64,000 nucleotides of DNA from Nocardia sp. (GTDB lineage Bacteria > Actinomycetota > Actinomycetes > Mycobacteriales > Mycobacteriaceae). Positions within the stretch are counted from its first letter, which is position 1; each line of letters opens with the position of its first letter. The stretch spans positions 1-64,000 of the forward strand of contig NZ_JAODNK010000034.1 of the NCBI RefSeq assembly GCF_025465275.1, read 5' to 3'. A program made the translations under genes and the position numbers. Under the pieces are notes generated by a model. That model was not told where the DNA came from and did no database searches. It saw nothing but the letters and a program-made list of their open reading frames with translations. Shown piece by piece: positions 56,968 through 64,000 of the stretch.

Positions 56968-59031
56968 ATGAGACTCCCGCGGGTGACTGCCACCACTACT
57001 GAGGCCGCAGAGTCCGCTCCACCCGAATCGATCGTCCCGATCGCAGCCGAAACGGCTGTGCTGCCACCCGCCCGCCGCTGGGAGCGGGTCGCGCTGGTCG
57101 TCCTGATCCTGGGCACGGCTATTGCGTACCTGTGGAACATCACCGTCAATCAGATGGGCAACAGTTTCTACGCTGCCGCCGCCTGGTCGGGATCGAAGGA
57201 TTGGAAGGCGCTGCTGTTCGGATCACTGGATCCGGGCAACTTCATCACCGTCGACAAGCCCCCCGTTTCGCAATGGGTCATGGCGCTGTCGGGTCAGATC
57301 TTCGGATTCAGCAGCGCGAGCATGCTGGTGCCGCAGGCGCTCATGGCGGTGGCCGCGGTCGCGCTGATGTACGGCGCGATCACCCGGGTCACCCTGAGCC
57401 GCACCGCCGGTCTGCTCGCGGGTGCGGTACTGGCCGTGACACCCGTTGTCGCCCTGATGTTCCGCTTCAATAATCCCGACGCCGTCATGGTGCTGCTCAT
57501 GACCGCCGGCGCCTACTGCACGATTCGCGCCCTGCCGCGCGCGAGCTGGCGCTGGCTGGCGCTCGCCGGTGTCGCGCTCGGCTTCGCCTTCCTGGCGAAG
57601 ATGCTCGAGGGTCTGATGGTGTTGCCCGCCTTGGGTCTCGCCTATCTGGTCGTCGCGCCGACCACGCTGCGCAATCGCATCGTGCACCTGCTGGGCGCCG
57701 CGGCCGCGCTGCTTATCTCCTCGGGTTGGTATGTGCTGCTGACCATTGCGTGGCCCGAATCGTCGCGGCCGTATCTGGCCGGGTCGACGAACAACACCTT
57801 CATGGATCTGGTGCTGGGCTACAACGGTTTCGCCCGCTACCTGGGGCAGAACCATATGGGCGGCAAGAACCCCTTCCAGATGCCCGAGGGCTACGAAATC
57901 CCGCACAGTGTCCGGCAGGGATTCGGCGGATTCGGTCAGGGGCATGACCGAATGTTCACCGGCGAGATCGGTTTCGAGATCTCCTGGCTGCTGCCGGCCG
58001 CATTGCTCGCCTTCGTGCTTGTGCTCATTGCCCGCGGTCGCGCACCGCGCACCGATCTCGTCCGCGGCGCGGCGCTGGTTTTCGGGCTGTGGATGATCAT
58101 CGACGGCGTGGCGTTCTCCGAGATGAAGGGCGGCATGCACGCGTACTACACGCTCGCTATCGCCCCCGCCATCGCCGGTGTATTCGCCCTCGGCGTCCAT
58201 GAGCTCTGGCAGCGCCGCGCCGACAAATTCGGCCGAATCGGCAGCGCCGCACTGATTCTCAGCATGGGTATCTGGGCGTTTGTGGTGTTGCAGCGCAATG
58301 CCGACTGGCAGTCGTGGCTGCGCTGGACGATTCTGGCGGTCACCGTGCTGGCCGCGATCGGCCTGCTGCTGGCCGCTGTTCCGGTGGCGGCACGCCTCGC
58401 TCGCATCGATACTCGGGCGACTTCGGTGCTGCTCGTCGCGGGTGTCCTCGCGGGCCTGGCCGGGTCCGTCGCCTACACCGCGGCCACTCTGCCCGAATCA
58501 CATACCGGTGGTGGACCGTCCGTCGGTCCCCCGGCCCCGCCTCGGGATATGGGCGCGCTCAATGCCTTCCGCGGTCAGATGAGCATGATGATGGGCGGCG
58601 GTGACGTCGATCCGAAGCTGGCGGACCTGCTGCGCGCCACCAATACCAAGTGGTCGGCTGCCATCGACCGTTCCGGTCCGGCCGCGGGCCTCGAATTGGC
58701 CACCCACACTTCGGTCATGGCCATCGGCGGCTTCACCTCCGAGGATCCGGTTCCGACCCTGCCGCAGTTCCAGGACGATGTCCGCAACCACCAGATCGGG
58801 TACTACATCGTTCCCGAGGTGCACCTGCCCGACTCCTGGCGGACCGACAAGGCGCCCGAGGGTGCCAAGGATCCGAAGGACGCCGCCGGTACGACTCCCC
58901 TGCCGGACAAGAACGCCGGCATCTGGCGGCCGGCCGGGAACAAGGAAATCCTCGACTGGGTCATGGCCCACTACACCGAACAGCACGTCGGTGGGCTCGC
59001 GGTCTTCGATCTGACCGCCGCAGCACACTAG
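56968..59031 (+). CDS. GT39-family polyprenyl-phosphate-dependent glycosyltransferase
   Basis: A 687-residue ArnT/PMT-like membrane glycosyltransferase. NSFYAAAAWSGSKDWKALLF and SLDPGNFITVDKPPVSQWVM form the first periplasmic loop with the catalytic acidic residues; about 12 helices follow. A soluble C-terminal domain (residues about 500-687) is typical of the actinobacterial members. It transfers a sugar from a polyprenyl-phosphate donor to an envelope acceptor outside the membrane. The ATG at 56968 is the likeliest start. It is divergent from the esterase. Confidence 0.9.
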   Translation: MRLPRVTATTTEAAESAPPESIVPIAAETAVLPPARRWERVALVVLILGTAIAYLWNITVNQMGNSFYAAAAWSGSKDWKALLFGSLDPGNFITVDKPPVSQWVMALSGQIFGFSSASMLVPQALMAVAAVALMYGAITRVTLSRTAGLLAGAVLAVTPVVALMFRFNNPDAVMVLLMTAGAYCTIRALPRASWRWLALAGVALGFAFLAKMLEGLMVLPALGLAYLVVAPTTLRNRIVHLLGAAAALLISSGWYVLLTIAWPESSRPYLAGSTNNTFMDLVLGYNGFARYLGQNHMGGKNPFQMPEGYEIPHSVRQGFGGFGQGHDRMFTGEIGFEISWLLPAALLAFVLVLIARGRAPRTDLVRGAALVFGLWMIIDGVAFSEMKGGMHAYYTLAIAPAIAGVFALGVHELWQRRADKFGRIGSAALILSMGIWAFVVLQRNADWQSWLRWTILAVTVLAAIGLLLAAVPVAARLARIDTRATSVLLVAGVLAGLAGSVAYTAATLPESHTGGGPSVGPPAPPRDMGALNAFRGQMSMMMGGGDVDPKLADLLRATNTKWSAAIDRSGPAAGLELATHTSVMAIGGFTSEDPVPTLPQFQDDVRNHQIGYYIVPEVHLPDSWRTDKAPEGAKDPKDAAGTTPLPDKNAGIWRPAGNKEILDWVMAHYTEQHVGGLAVFDLTAAAH

Positions 59032-59041
59032 TTCGACAACG

Positions 59042-59083
59042 ACGACGGGCGTCAGCTGATCGAGGTCAGCTGACGCCCGTCGT
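59042..59083 (+). terminator. Strong hairpin terminator after the GT39 gene
   Basis: Perfect 18-bp arms ACGACGGGCGTCAGCTGA (59042-59059) and TCAGCTGACGCCCGTCGT (59066-59083) around TCGAGG, followed by TCTTGT. It lies 11 bp after the stop codon. Confidence 0.9.
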
Positions 59084-59198
59084 TCTTGTACCGCTGAATC
59101 GGGTTCCTGCGCGGCCGCTTTCGAGTAGTTTCGCAACATGTTCCAGTTTTGTCGGTGACTCGCGGCGAAACTGTATGGGCGGAAGGGCTGGTTGTGAC

Positions 59199-60791
59199 GT
59201 GACGGACTACATAGTCATCGGTTCCGGGAGCGCAGGAGCGATCATCGCGCGCAGACTCGCCGACACCGGCGCCGCCGTCACGCTGATCGAGGCGGGCCGG
59301 CGCGACAACACCCGGCTGGTGCGCAAGCCCGGCATGATCGGCCCGCTGCACAGCGTGCCGCAACTGAAGAAGATGATCGACTGGGGCCACTACACCGTCG
59401 AGCAGAAGCATGCGCTGGGTCGCATCATCCCGCAGACGCACGGCAAAGTGGTCGGCGGTTCGAGCTCTGTCAACGGCATGGTGTTCGTGCGCGGCAACCG
59501 GCGCAACTTCGATGATTGGGCGGGTGCGGGCAACACCGGCTGGTCGTATGAGGATGTGCTGCCGAGCTTCAAGAAGTTCGAATCCTTCGAGGACGGCGCG
59601 AACGAGTTCCGCGGTGACTCCGGTCCGATCAAGGTGATTCGCTCGCGTGATCTGACGCCCGCGTCCGAGTCGTTCATGCAGGCGCTGACCGAAACCACCG
59701 GTGTGGCACGCAATCCCGATTACAACGGCGCCGAGCAGGATGGCGTCTCGCTCTTCCAGCAGAGCAACAGCAACGGGCTGCGCTTCAGCACTTCGGTCGG
59801 ATATCTCGACGATCGCCCGAAAACCCTTACCGTGCTGCCGAATACCCAAGTCGTGCGCATCGTGATCGAGAACGGCCGGGCCACCGGTGTGGAGTACCGG
59901 ACCGAGCGCGGCACCGAAGTACTGCGGGCCGAGCGCGAAGTGATCGTCAGCGCAGGCACTTTCGGCTCCCCGCAGCTGCTCATGCTCTCGGGCATCGGAC
60001 CGGCCGACCATCTCCGCGCTTTCGGCATCGACGTCGTCGCCGACCTCCCGGTGGGCGACAACCTGCACGATCACCTGTTCATTCCGATGACCTTCGCTAT
60101 GCCGACCGCCGTGAACCGTTCGTCGCCAGGGTATTTCGCCCGCGCGTTCCTGCGGGAGTCGTTGCGCAACAACAGCACCTGGCTGGCCCGCACTGTATTC
60201 GAAGTGGTCGCGTTCCTGCGCACCCCGCACGCGGCGGGTGTGCCCGATCTGCAGCTACACGTGCTGCCGTGGGGATATCCCGGTCCGAATCAGGATGCGC
60301 CGGTGCGCCATACCCCCGATCCGCGGCAGTCGCTGACCGTCATGGCGACGATGATCTACCCGCAGAGCCGGGGCACATTGCGGCTGACGTCGGCCGATCC
60401 CACAGCGGCGCCTGCCATCGACCCCAATTACCTTGCCGAGCAACGCGATGTGGACACGCTGGTGTACGGGATGGAGCTGACCCGAGAGATCATGGCCGCC
60501 AAGTCGATCAGCGGCGCGGTGGACACCGAAATCTCCCCTGGTCCGCAGTATCCTGGCCGCGCAGATCTGACCGGTGAGGTCCCGAACCGGGCAACCACCG
60601 TCTACCACCCCGTCGGCACCTGCCGCATGGGCGTGGACGAACGCGCGGTGGTGGACCCGATGCTGCGGGTGCGCGGAGTGCAGGGACTGCGGGTCGCCGA
60701 CGCGTCGATCATGCCGAACATCGTCGGCGGCAACACCAATGCGGCCACCATGATGATCGGCGAACACGCGGCCTCGATCATCCTGAGCTGA
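59199..60791 (+). CDS. GMC-family oxidoreductase (choline dehydrogenase-like)
   Basis: A 530-residue glucose-methanol-choline oxidoreductase. DYIVIGSGSAGAIIARRLAD is the FAD Rossmann motif, GGSSSVNGMVFVRGNRRNFD GMC signature 1, and GTFGSPQLLMLSGIGPADHL signature 2. The active site His is in VYHPVGTCRMG and the paired Asn in GGNTNAATMMIGEHAA. It oxidises an alcohol with FAD; the substrate is unknown. The GTG at 59199 follows GGAAGGG; ATG at 59175 is an alternative. Confidence 0.92.
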   Translation: MTDYIVIGSGSAGAIIARRLADTGAAVTLIEAGRRDNTRLVRKPGMIGPLHSVPQLKKMIDWGHYTVEQKHALGRIIPQTHGKVVGGSSSVNGMVFVRGNRRNFDDWAGAGNTGWSYEDVLPSFKKFESFEDGANEFRGDSGPIKVIRSRDLTPASESFMQALTETTGVARNPDYNGAEQDGVSLFQQSNSNGLRFSTSVGYLDDRPKTLTVLPNTQVVRIVIENGRATGVEYRTERGTEVLRAEREVIVSAGTFGSPQLLMLSGIGPADHLRAFGIDVVADLPVGDNLHDHLFIPMTFAMPTAVNRSSPGYFARAFLRESLRNNSTWLARTVFEVVAFLRTPHAAGVPDLQLHVLPWGYPGPNQDAPVRHTPDPRQSLTVMATMIYPQSRGTLRLTSADPTAAPAIDPNYLAEQRDVDTLVYGMELTREIMAAKSISGAVDTEISPGPQYPGRADLTGEVPNRATTVYHPVGTCRMGVDERAVVDPMLRVRGVQGLRVADASIMPNIVGGNTNAATMMIGEHAASIILS

Positions 60792-60828
60792 ATCCCACCG
60801 ATCCCATGGCGGGGTGGTGACCTGAGAA

Positions 60829-61215
60829 TCAGGCCGGGGAGACGATCTGGATGAGATTTCCGCAGGTGTCGTCGAACACGGCGGTGGTCACCGGCCCTGC
60901 CTCCATCGGTTCCTGGGTGAAGGTGACTCCCAGTCCATGCAGCCGGTCGTACTCCGCCTGGACATCTGCGACCTGGAATGACGCGGCCGGAATGCCGTCG
61001 GCGATCAACCCGGTCTTGTACGGCTTCACGACGGGGTGTCCGTCGGGTTCCAACAGGAGTTCCGCACCTTCGGGGTCCTCCGGCGAGACGACCGTCAACC
61101 ACCGGGCCTCCCCCAGCGGGACGTCGTGCTTTGTGGTGAAACCCAGTACCCCGGTGTAGAAGTCGAGGGCTTTCTGCTGGTCATCGACGAACACGCTGGT
61201 GATATAGATCCTCAC
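60829..61215 (-). CDS. VOC-family protein
   Basis: A 128-residue glyoxalase-like protein. MRIYITSVFVDDQQKALDFY starts the first module, VLGFTTKHDVPLGEARWLTV continues it, and TAVFDDTCGNLIQIVSP is the ending. It resembles the catechol-dioxygenase-like VOC group often regulated by small HTH proteins. It lies in a run of three minus-strand VOC/YCII genes. Confidence 0.9.
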   Translation of the reverse strand: MRIYITSVFVDDQQKALDFYTGVLGFTTKHDVPLGEARWLTVVSPEDPEGAELLLEPDGHPVVKPYKTGLIADGIPAASFQVADVQAEYDRLHGLGVTFTQEPMEAGPVTTAVFDDTCGNLIQIVSPA

Positions 61216-61318
61216 GATGCCGTCCCTTCCTGGCGACCGGCCACCGCTCGGACAAGGGTGGCCAAGGTGTGGTCTCGAGGTGCTGGAACTGTACCGCGTC
61301 GATGTGCGGAGATTGATC

Positions 61319-61657
61319 TCATCCAGGGAGCGCGTCGCCCGGGAAGCCGTGGCATGGGCGAACCTCGCAGCGCATCATGCCCGCTCGCACGCAAGGGTCT
61401 CCGGCCATGATCTCGGCGGCTGCTGCTGCCGGCACGGTCATGATCGCGACTCCGGCTACGGTGTCGGACGCGACCGGACACAGGATCGCGATCACCCCGT
61501 CAGCGCGCAGCGACACCATGCGGCGCTGGTGTTCTAGTTCGATTGCGTCCGCGCCGTCCATGGTCCGCTCAGGCCCCCAATGAAGGAGCGCCAGGCTGTA
61601 GGGTTTCGCGGTCGCGGCCAGAGTCCGAATCTGCTCATCGGTGACTGTTGTGCTCAT
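61319..61657 (-). CDS. YCII-related protein
   Basis: A 112-residue YCII-like dimeric alpha+beta barrel protein: AKPYSLALLHWGPERTMDGA, then HQRRMVSLRADGVIAILCPV and MAGDPCVRAGMMRCEVRPCH. The family's conserved His/Asp region is partly kept. It is separated by only 9 bp from the VOC gene upstream, so the two are cotranscribed. Bases 61216-61318 are a short spacer. Confidence 0.8.
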   Translation of the reverse strand: MSTTVTDEQIRTLAATAKPYSLALLHWGPERTMDGADAIELEHQRRMVSLRADGVIAILCPVASDTVAGVAIMTVPAAAAAEIMAGDPCVRAGMMRCEVRPCHGFPGDALPG

Positions 61658-61666
61658 GATGGCTCC

Positions 61667-62110
61667 TCACTTCTGGATTTGTTCGGCCAGCGAGACGATG
61701 ATTCCTTCGGGCCCCCGGACGTAGGCCATCCGCCACACGCCTTCGTATTCGCCGATGCCTCCCACCAGTCCGTAACCGTCGGCTGCTATCTGGTCGACCG
61801 CGGCCTGCAGGTCCTTTACCTCGAAGGCGACATTGCGCAGGCCCAGTTCGTTGGCCGGCGCGGCGGGCGAACCCGGGAGGTGGTCCGGGCGTGCGAAGCT
61901 CGACAGTTCCAGGGTCGTTCCGCCGCCGGGTAGTCGCAGCATGACGATCTCGGTGGCAGCACCGGTCATGCCGATCACGGTATCCAGGAACTCGCCTTCG
62001 ATGGCCATCTTCTGATCGGCCTCCAAGCCGAGGCTGACGAAAAACGCTGTCGCGGTGTCGAGGTCGGCAACGGTGATGCCGACATGGTCGAAGCGCTGTG
62101 CGAAGCCCAT
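61667..62110 (-). CDS. VOC-family (glyoxalase-like) protein
   Basis: A 147-residue VOC protein: FDHVGITVADLDTATAFFVS, GGGTTLELSSFARPDHLPGS, LRNVAFEVKDLQAAVDQIAA and VRGPEGIIVSLAEQI. The HVGITV histidine and the ELSSF and IIVSLAE acidic residues fit the metal-binding sites. It heads the VOC/YCII/VOC run. A 15-bp palindrome lies in its promoter. Confidence 0.9.
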   Translation of the reverse strand: MGFAQRFDHVGITVADLDTATAFFVSLGLEADQKMAIEGEFLDTVIGMTGAATEIVMLRLPGGGTTLELSSFARPDHLPGSPAAPANELGLRNVAFEVKDLQAAVDQIAADGYGLVGGIGEYEGVWRMAYVRGPEGIIVSLAEQIQK

Positions 62111-62156
62111 CGGATACCTTCCTAAGTTTTTGTTGTAGAGAACATAGCACCTTTAA

Positions 62157-62171
62157 GTTCCCTAAGGGAAC
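62157..62171. promoter_or_regulatory. 15-bp palindrome upstream of the VOC operon
   Basis: GTTCCCTAAGGGAAC (62157-62171), perfect 7-bp arms around one A. It sits between the VOC operon start and a fragment that looks like the end of an HxlR regulator, so it is probably the old operator of that pair. Confidence 0.65.
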
Positions 62172-62175
62172 CCTG

Positions 62176-62292
62176 TTTGCCAAGATCGGCCACGCCGACC
62201 CGCGTTGCGGTCATTGCGGCGAGCCGATGCACGCCGACGACGTTCCCCTCTTCCCGGGCCCGGGTGCGGCTTCACGACCGAAGGCCGGATTG
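62176..62292 (+). pseudogene. C-terminal remnant of an HxlR-type regulator
   Basis: In one plus-strand frame: GHADPRCGHCGEPMHADDVP, then LFPGPGAASRPKAG. CxxCGxPxxxxDVxxxPGPG is the extra C-terminal zinc-knuckle-like tail of some actinobacterial HxlR regulators. The winged-helix part is missing; the palindrome at 62157 lies where it would begin. It is divergent from the VOC operon, as such a regulator would be. Confidence 0.45.
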
Positions 62293-62395
62293 CCTGGGCC
62301 GGATTCCGTTGTGGGCAGCGCCATTAGGGATCTGTCGTACCACCCTGTAATGATCTCGAGGCAATGTTTTTTCGAACCTGGGGGAAGAAATCTCT

Positions 62396-62827
62396 ATGAC
62401 ACTGTCTCGTAAAGCCGCACTGGGTCTGGTGGCCTGTACCGCAGGCGCACTGGTGACCGGCACCGCCGGCGCCGCGCACGCCGACGGCAGCTACTTCGGC
62501 GCGTTCGCCACCGCCGACCGCGGCAGCTCCATCCACGTCGTCGCCATGTGGAACTACCCGGACCAGGCCTCGGCCGACGCCGCCGCACTGCGCGACTGCG
62601 GTGACGCCAACTGCGTGATCCAACTGCGCTGGGCCGACGGCTGCGCTGCATACTCGCGCCGCGACGACAACCTCTTCTGGGCTACCGGCAACACCCGCGC
62701 CGAGGCCGAGCGCAATGCACTCGCCGCCGCCGGCCCGGACCCGAACCCGCTCCTGGTGAGCCTGGGCAGCGCCGAGCCGAGCACCGCCACGGTGCGCACC
62801 TCCGCCTGCACCGCAAACGCGGGCTGA
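62396..62827 (+). CDS. Secreted DUF4189 protein
   Basis: A 143-residue exported protein. Signal peptide KAALGLVACTAGALVTGTAG (cleavage after AHA), then the DUF4189 domain: YFGAFATADRGSSIHVVAMW, ALRDCGDANCVIQLRWADGC, FWATGNTRAEAERNALAAAG and a C-terminal cysteine. Four cysteines are likely in two disulfides. DUF4189 proteins are common in Nocardia; their function is unknown. ATG follows GGGGGAAGAAATCT. Confidence 0.9.
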   Translation: MTLSRKAALGLVACTAGALVTGTAGAAHADGSYFGAFATADRGSSIHVVAMWNYPDQASADAAALRDCGDANCVIQLRWADGCAAYSRRDDNLFWATGNTRAEAERNALAAAGPDPNPLLVSLGSAEPSTATVRTSACTANAG

Positions 62828-62958
62828 TCCACCCCGGAGTGCGGGCGGTACGCAATCCGCGCCGCCCGTCCTCCGGCTGCCGCGTACCGCCGTTGCAGGT
62901 GGGCCCGGGGGCGCGGTGCGTTGGTGATTAGTGACGCGGAGAAGGAGTACCTGGTTCC

Positions 62959-63606
62959 ATGGTCCGTTCCGGCGATCAGATACATGCCTACCTGGTTAAC
63001 CAGGTCAACCGAATGTTGCGCCGACTGAGCATGTTCGGCGGCGAGCCTGCGCTGTGGACGACGTTCGATCATCTGTACTTTCTCGAAGGCGACGAGGACG
63101 GCATCGAGAATCTGCGGCAATCCTGGCGCGATCGCAACGCTTTCACCCCCACCGGAGTGAAAGGCGCTCTCCAGAAACAGCTTCCACACAATGACATCGA
63201 GTATGCCCTCGCTTCCATTTATGGGGAAGTCGCTCGGAACAGGGGCTGGCTGCAGCTGGACCGAACCTTGACCGGTGACGAGTACACGGCGTTGTGCGCC
63301 GAAATCGCAGCCTTTACCGAACTCGACCGCACCTGGACCGACGTCGTCGGCATCTTCGGTGAGCCCAGCGTCTTATTCGGCGGATCGAACCCGCTCTACG
63401 GCAAGTCGTTGGGCTACGCGACCGCGAATGTCAGCGACCCGATGGTGATATTCCATCTCTGGAATGGTGTAGACCCTGGGGCCGAGCCCAATTGGCCTCC
63501 GAAAGTATTCGGATCCGGTCTTGCTGGCGATCCGTTGCGGCGCAGGCTCTTTCCCCGCCTCCTTCTCTTCACCCCCGAAGGCCACCGGCGCCGTCCCCGG
63601 ATCTGA
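62959..63606 (+). CDS. Hypothetical protein, Nocardia-type, possible immunity-like
   Basis: A 215-residue soluble protein. LVNQVNRMLRRLSMFGGEPA and LWTTFDHLYFLEG open it; IEYALASIYGEVARNRGWLQ and LDRTWTDVVGIFGEPSVLFG follow; ANVSDPMVIFHLWNGVDPGA is the last conserved-looking block. The final 30 residues (LRRRLFPRLLLFTPEGHRRR) are basic and look out of character, as if the frame had changed near 63510. I know no family by name. Confidence 0.65.
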   Translation: MVRSGDQIHAYLVNQVNRMLRRLSMFGGEPALWTTFDHLYFLEGDEDGIENLRQSWRDRNAFTPTGVKGALQKQLPHNDIEYALASIYGEVARNRGWLQLDRTLTGDEYTALCAEIAAFTELDRTWTDVVGIFGEPSVLFGGSNPLYGKSLGYATANVSDPMVIFHLWNGVDPGAEPNWPPKVFGSGLAGDPLRRRLFPRLLLFTPEGHRRRPRI

Positions 63607-63626
63607 CCGACCTCCATGCCACGTGA

Positions 63627-64000
63627 CTAGTGGGGTGTCTCCACGCCGCAGAGGCGCAGGGTGGTTTCGAGGCACAGTGCTTCTGCCTCGTCGGTGGTGA
63701 GGCGGCCGGTGGCGACTTGCGCTACGGCGGTGTGCTGGAGTCCGAAGATGATGGCGGCGAGCCAGGCTGCGGGGAGTGACGGAGTGAAATCGCCTGTGCG
63801 CTGGCCTCGTTCGATGAGCCGTTCCAGTCGCGGGGGGCCGAAGTCGTGGGGGTCGCTCTCGGGTCGCGGGATCGTGGCGGCGTTCAGTAGCAGGGGGTAG
63901 CGGGCGAGGAATCGCCAACCGGCGCTGAGGAATTGGGCCAGGGCGGCGGCGGGTGGGGCGGTGTCGAGGCCCGCGTCGTCGAGCAGGGCGTCGTATTCGG
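63627..64000 (-). CDS. TetR-family regulator, C-terminal part (runs off the window)
   Basis: Only the ligand-binding domain is in the window: EYDALLDDAGLDTAPPAAAL, AQFLSAGWRFLARYPLLLNA, LERLIERGQRTGDFTPSLPA and AWLAAIIFGLQHTAVAQVAT, ending LRLCGVETPH with TAG at 63629-63627. The pattern is that of a TetR C-terminal domain. The HTH lies beyond base 64000. Confidence 0.8.
   Translation of the reverse strand, partial: EYDALLDDAGLDTAPPAAALAQFLSAGWRFLARYPLLLNAATIPRPESDPHDFGPPRLERLIERGQRTGDFTPSLPAAWLAAIIFGLQHTAVAQVATGRLTTDEAEALCLETTLRLCGVETPH

Overview
The window is high-GC actinobacterial DNA, most likely from Nocardia or a close mycolic-acid-producing relative. The evidence is the GC-rich third codon positions, many GTG starts, a decaprenyl-phosphate phosphoribosyltransferase, an antigen-85-like esterase, DUF3089 and DUF4189 proteins, a MurJ protein, an SOS box of the mycobacterial type in front of dinB, and very dense TetR, MarR, PadR and HxlR regulators. 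No rRNA, tRNA or CRISPR array was seen.

Bases 1-22,000 look like an accessory region built from single genes or regulator-effector pairs. Nearly every one is separated from the next by a copy of an intergenic repeat of about 60-110 bp that I do not recognise. All copies I found read in the same direction and most carry an imperfect hairpin with TGCCGCA/TGCGGCA-type arms. Passengers include TetR/SDR pairs, DUF3089 and class-C-like hydrolases, orphan immunity-like proteins (DUF4279, TY-Chap-like), a GH-E type HNH nuclease, a TipA-like MerR protein, a UbiA prenyltransferase, an odd kinase, methyltransferases and a HIT protein. An IS110-family element, with a structured leader that may encode a bridge RNA, abuts one repeat. 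I found no copies from about 21.1 kb to the end.

From 22 to 64 kb the layout is more conventional. It holds an MFS transporter next to two overlapping MutS-like ATPases (22.3-26.6 kb); TetR with an aminoacylase (27.0-29.4); an ArsR/AHSA1/hydrolase operon and an unusual P450 lacking ExxR (29.5-32.9); MarR/SnoaL and a secreted FAD oxidase (32.9-35.4); a four-gene translationally coupled envelope operon (35.7-39.6); PadR/hydrolase and a quinone oxidoreductase behind a truncated regulator ORF (39.6-42.0); and SOS-controlled dinB (42.4-43.6). Next is a GNAT acetyltransferase plus IF-1 paralogue behind a leader peptide and an SD-sequestering hairpin (43.7-44.8). After that come an FAD monooxygenase, an ECF42-type sigma factor with its DGPF partner, an RHH/VOC/methyltransferase operon, murJ, a TMEM175-like channel, MarR/GH76, a mycolyltransferase-like esterase, a GT39 protein, a GMC oxidoreductase, VOC/YCII genes, DUF4189, and a TetR gene cut by the window end.

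Regulation is unusually readable. At least a dozen intergenic spaces hold perfect or near-perfect palindromes beside a regulator gene, and several (41.9-42.1, 46.28, 62.16 kb) hold an operator whose regulator is missing or reduced to a fragment.
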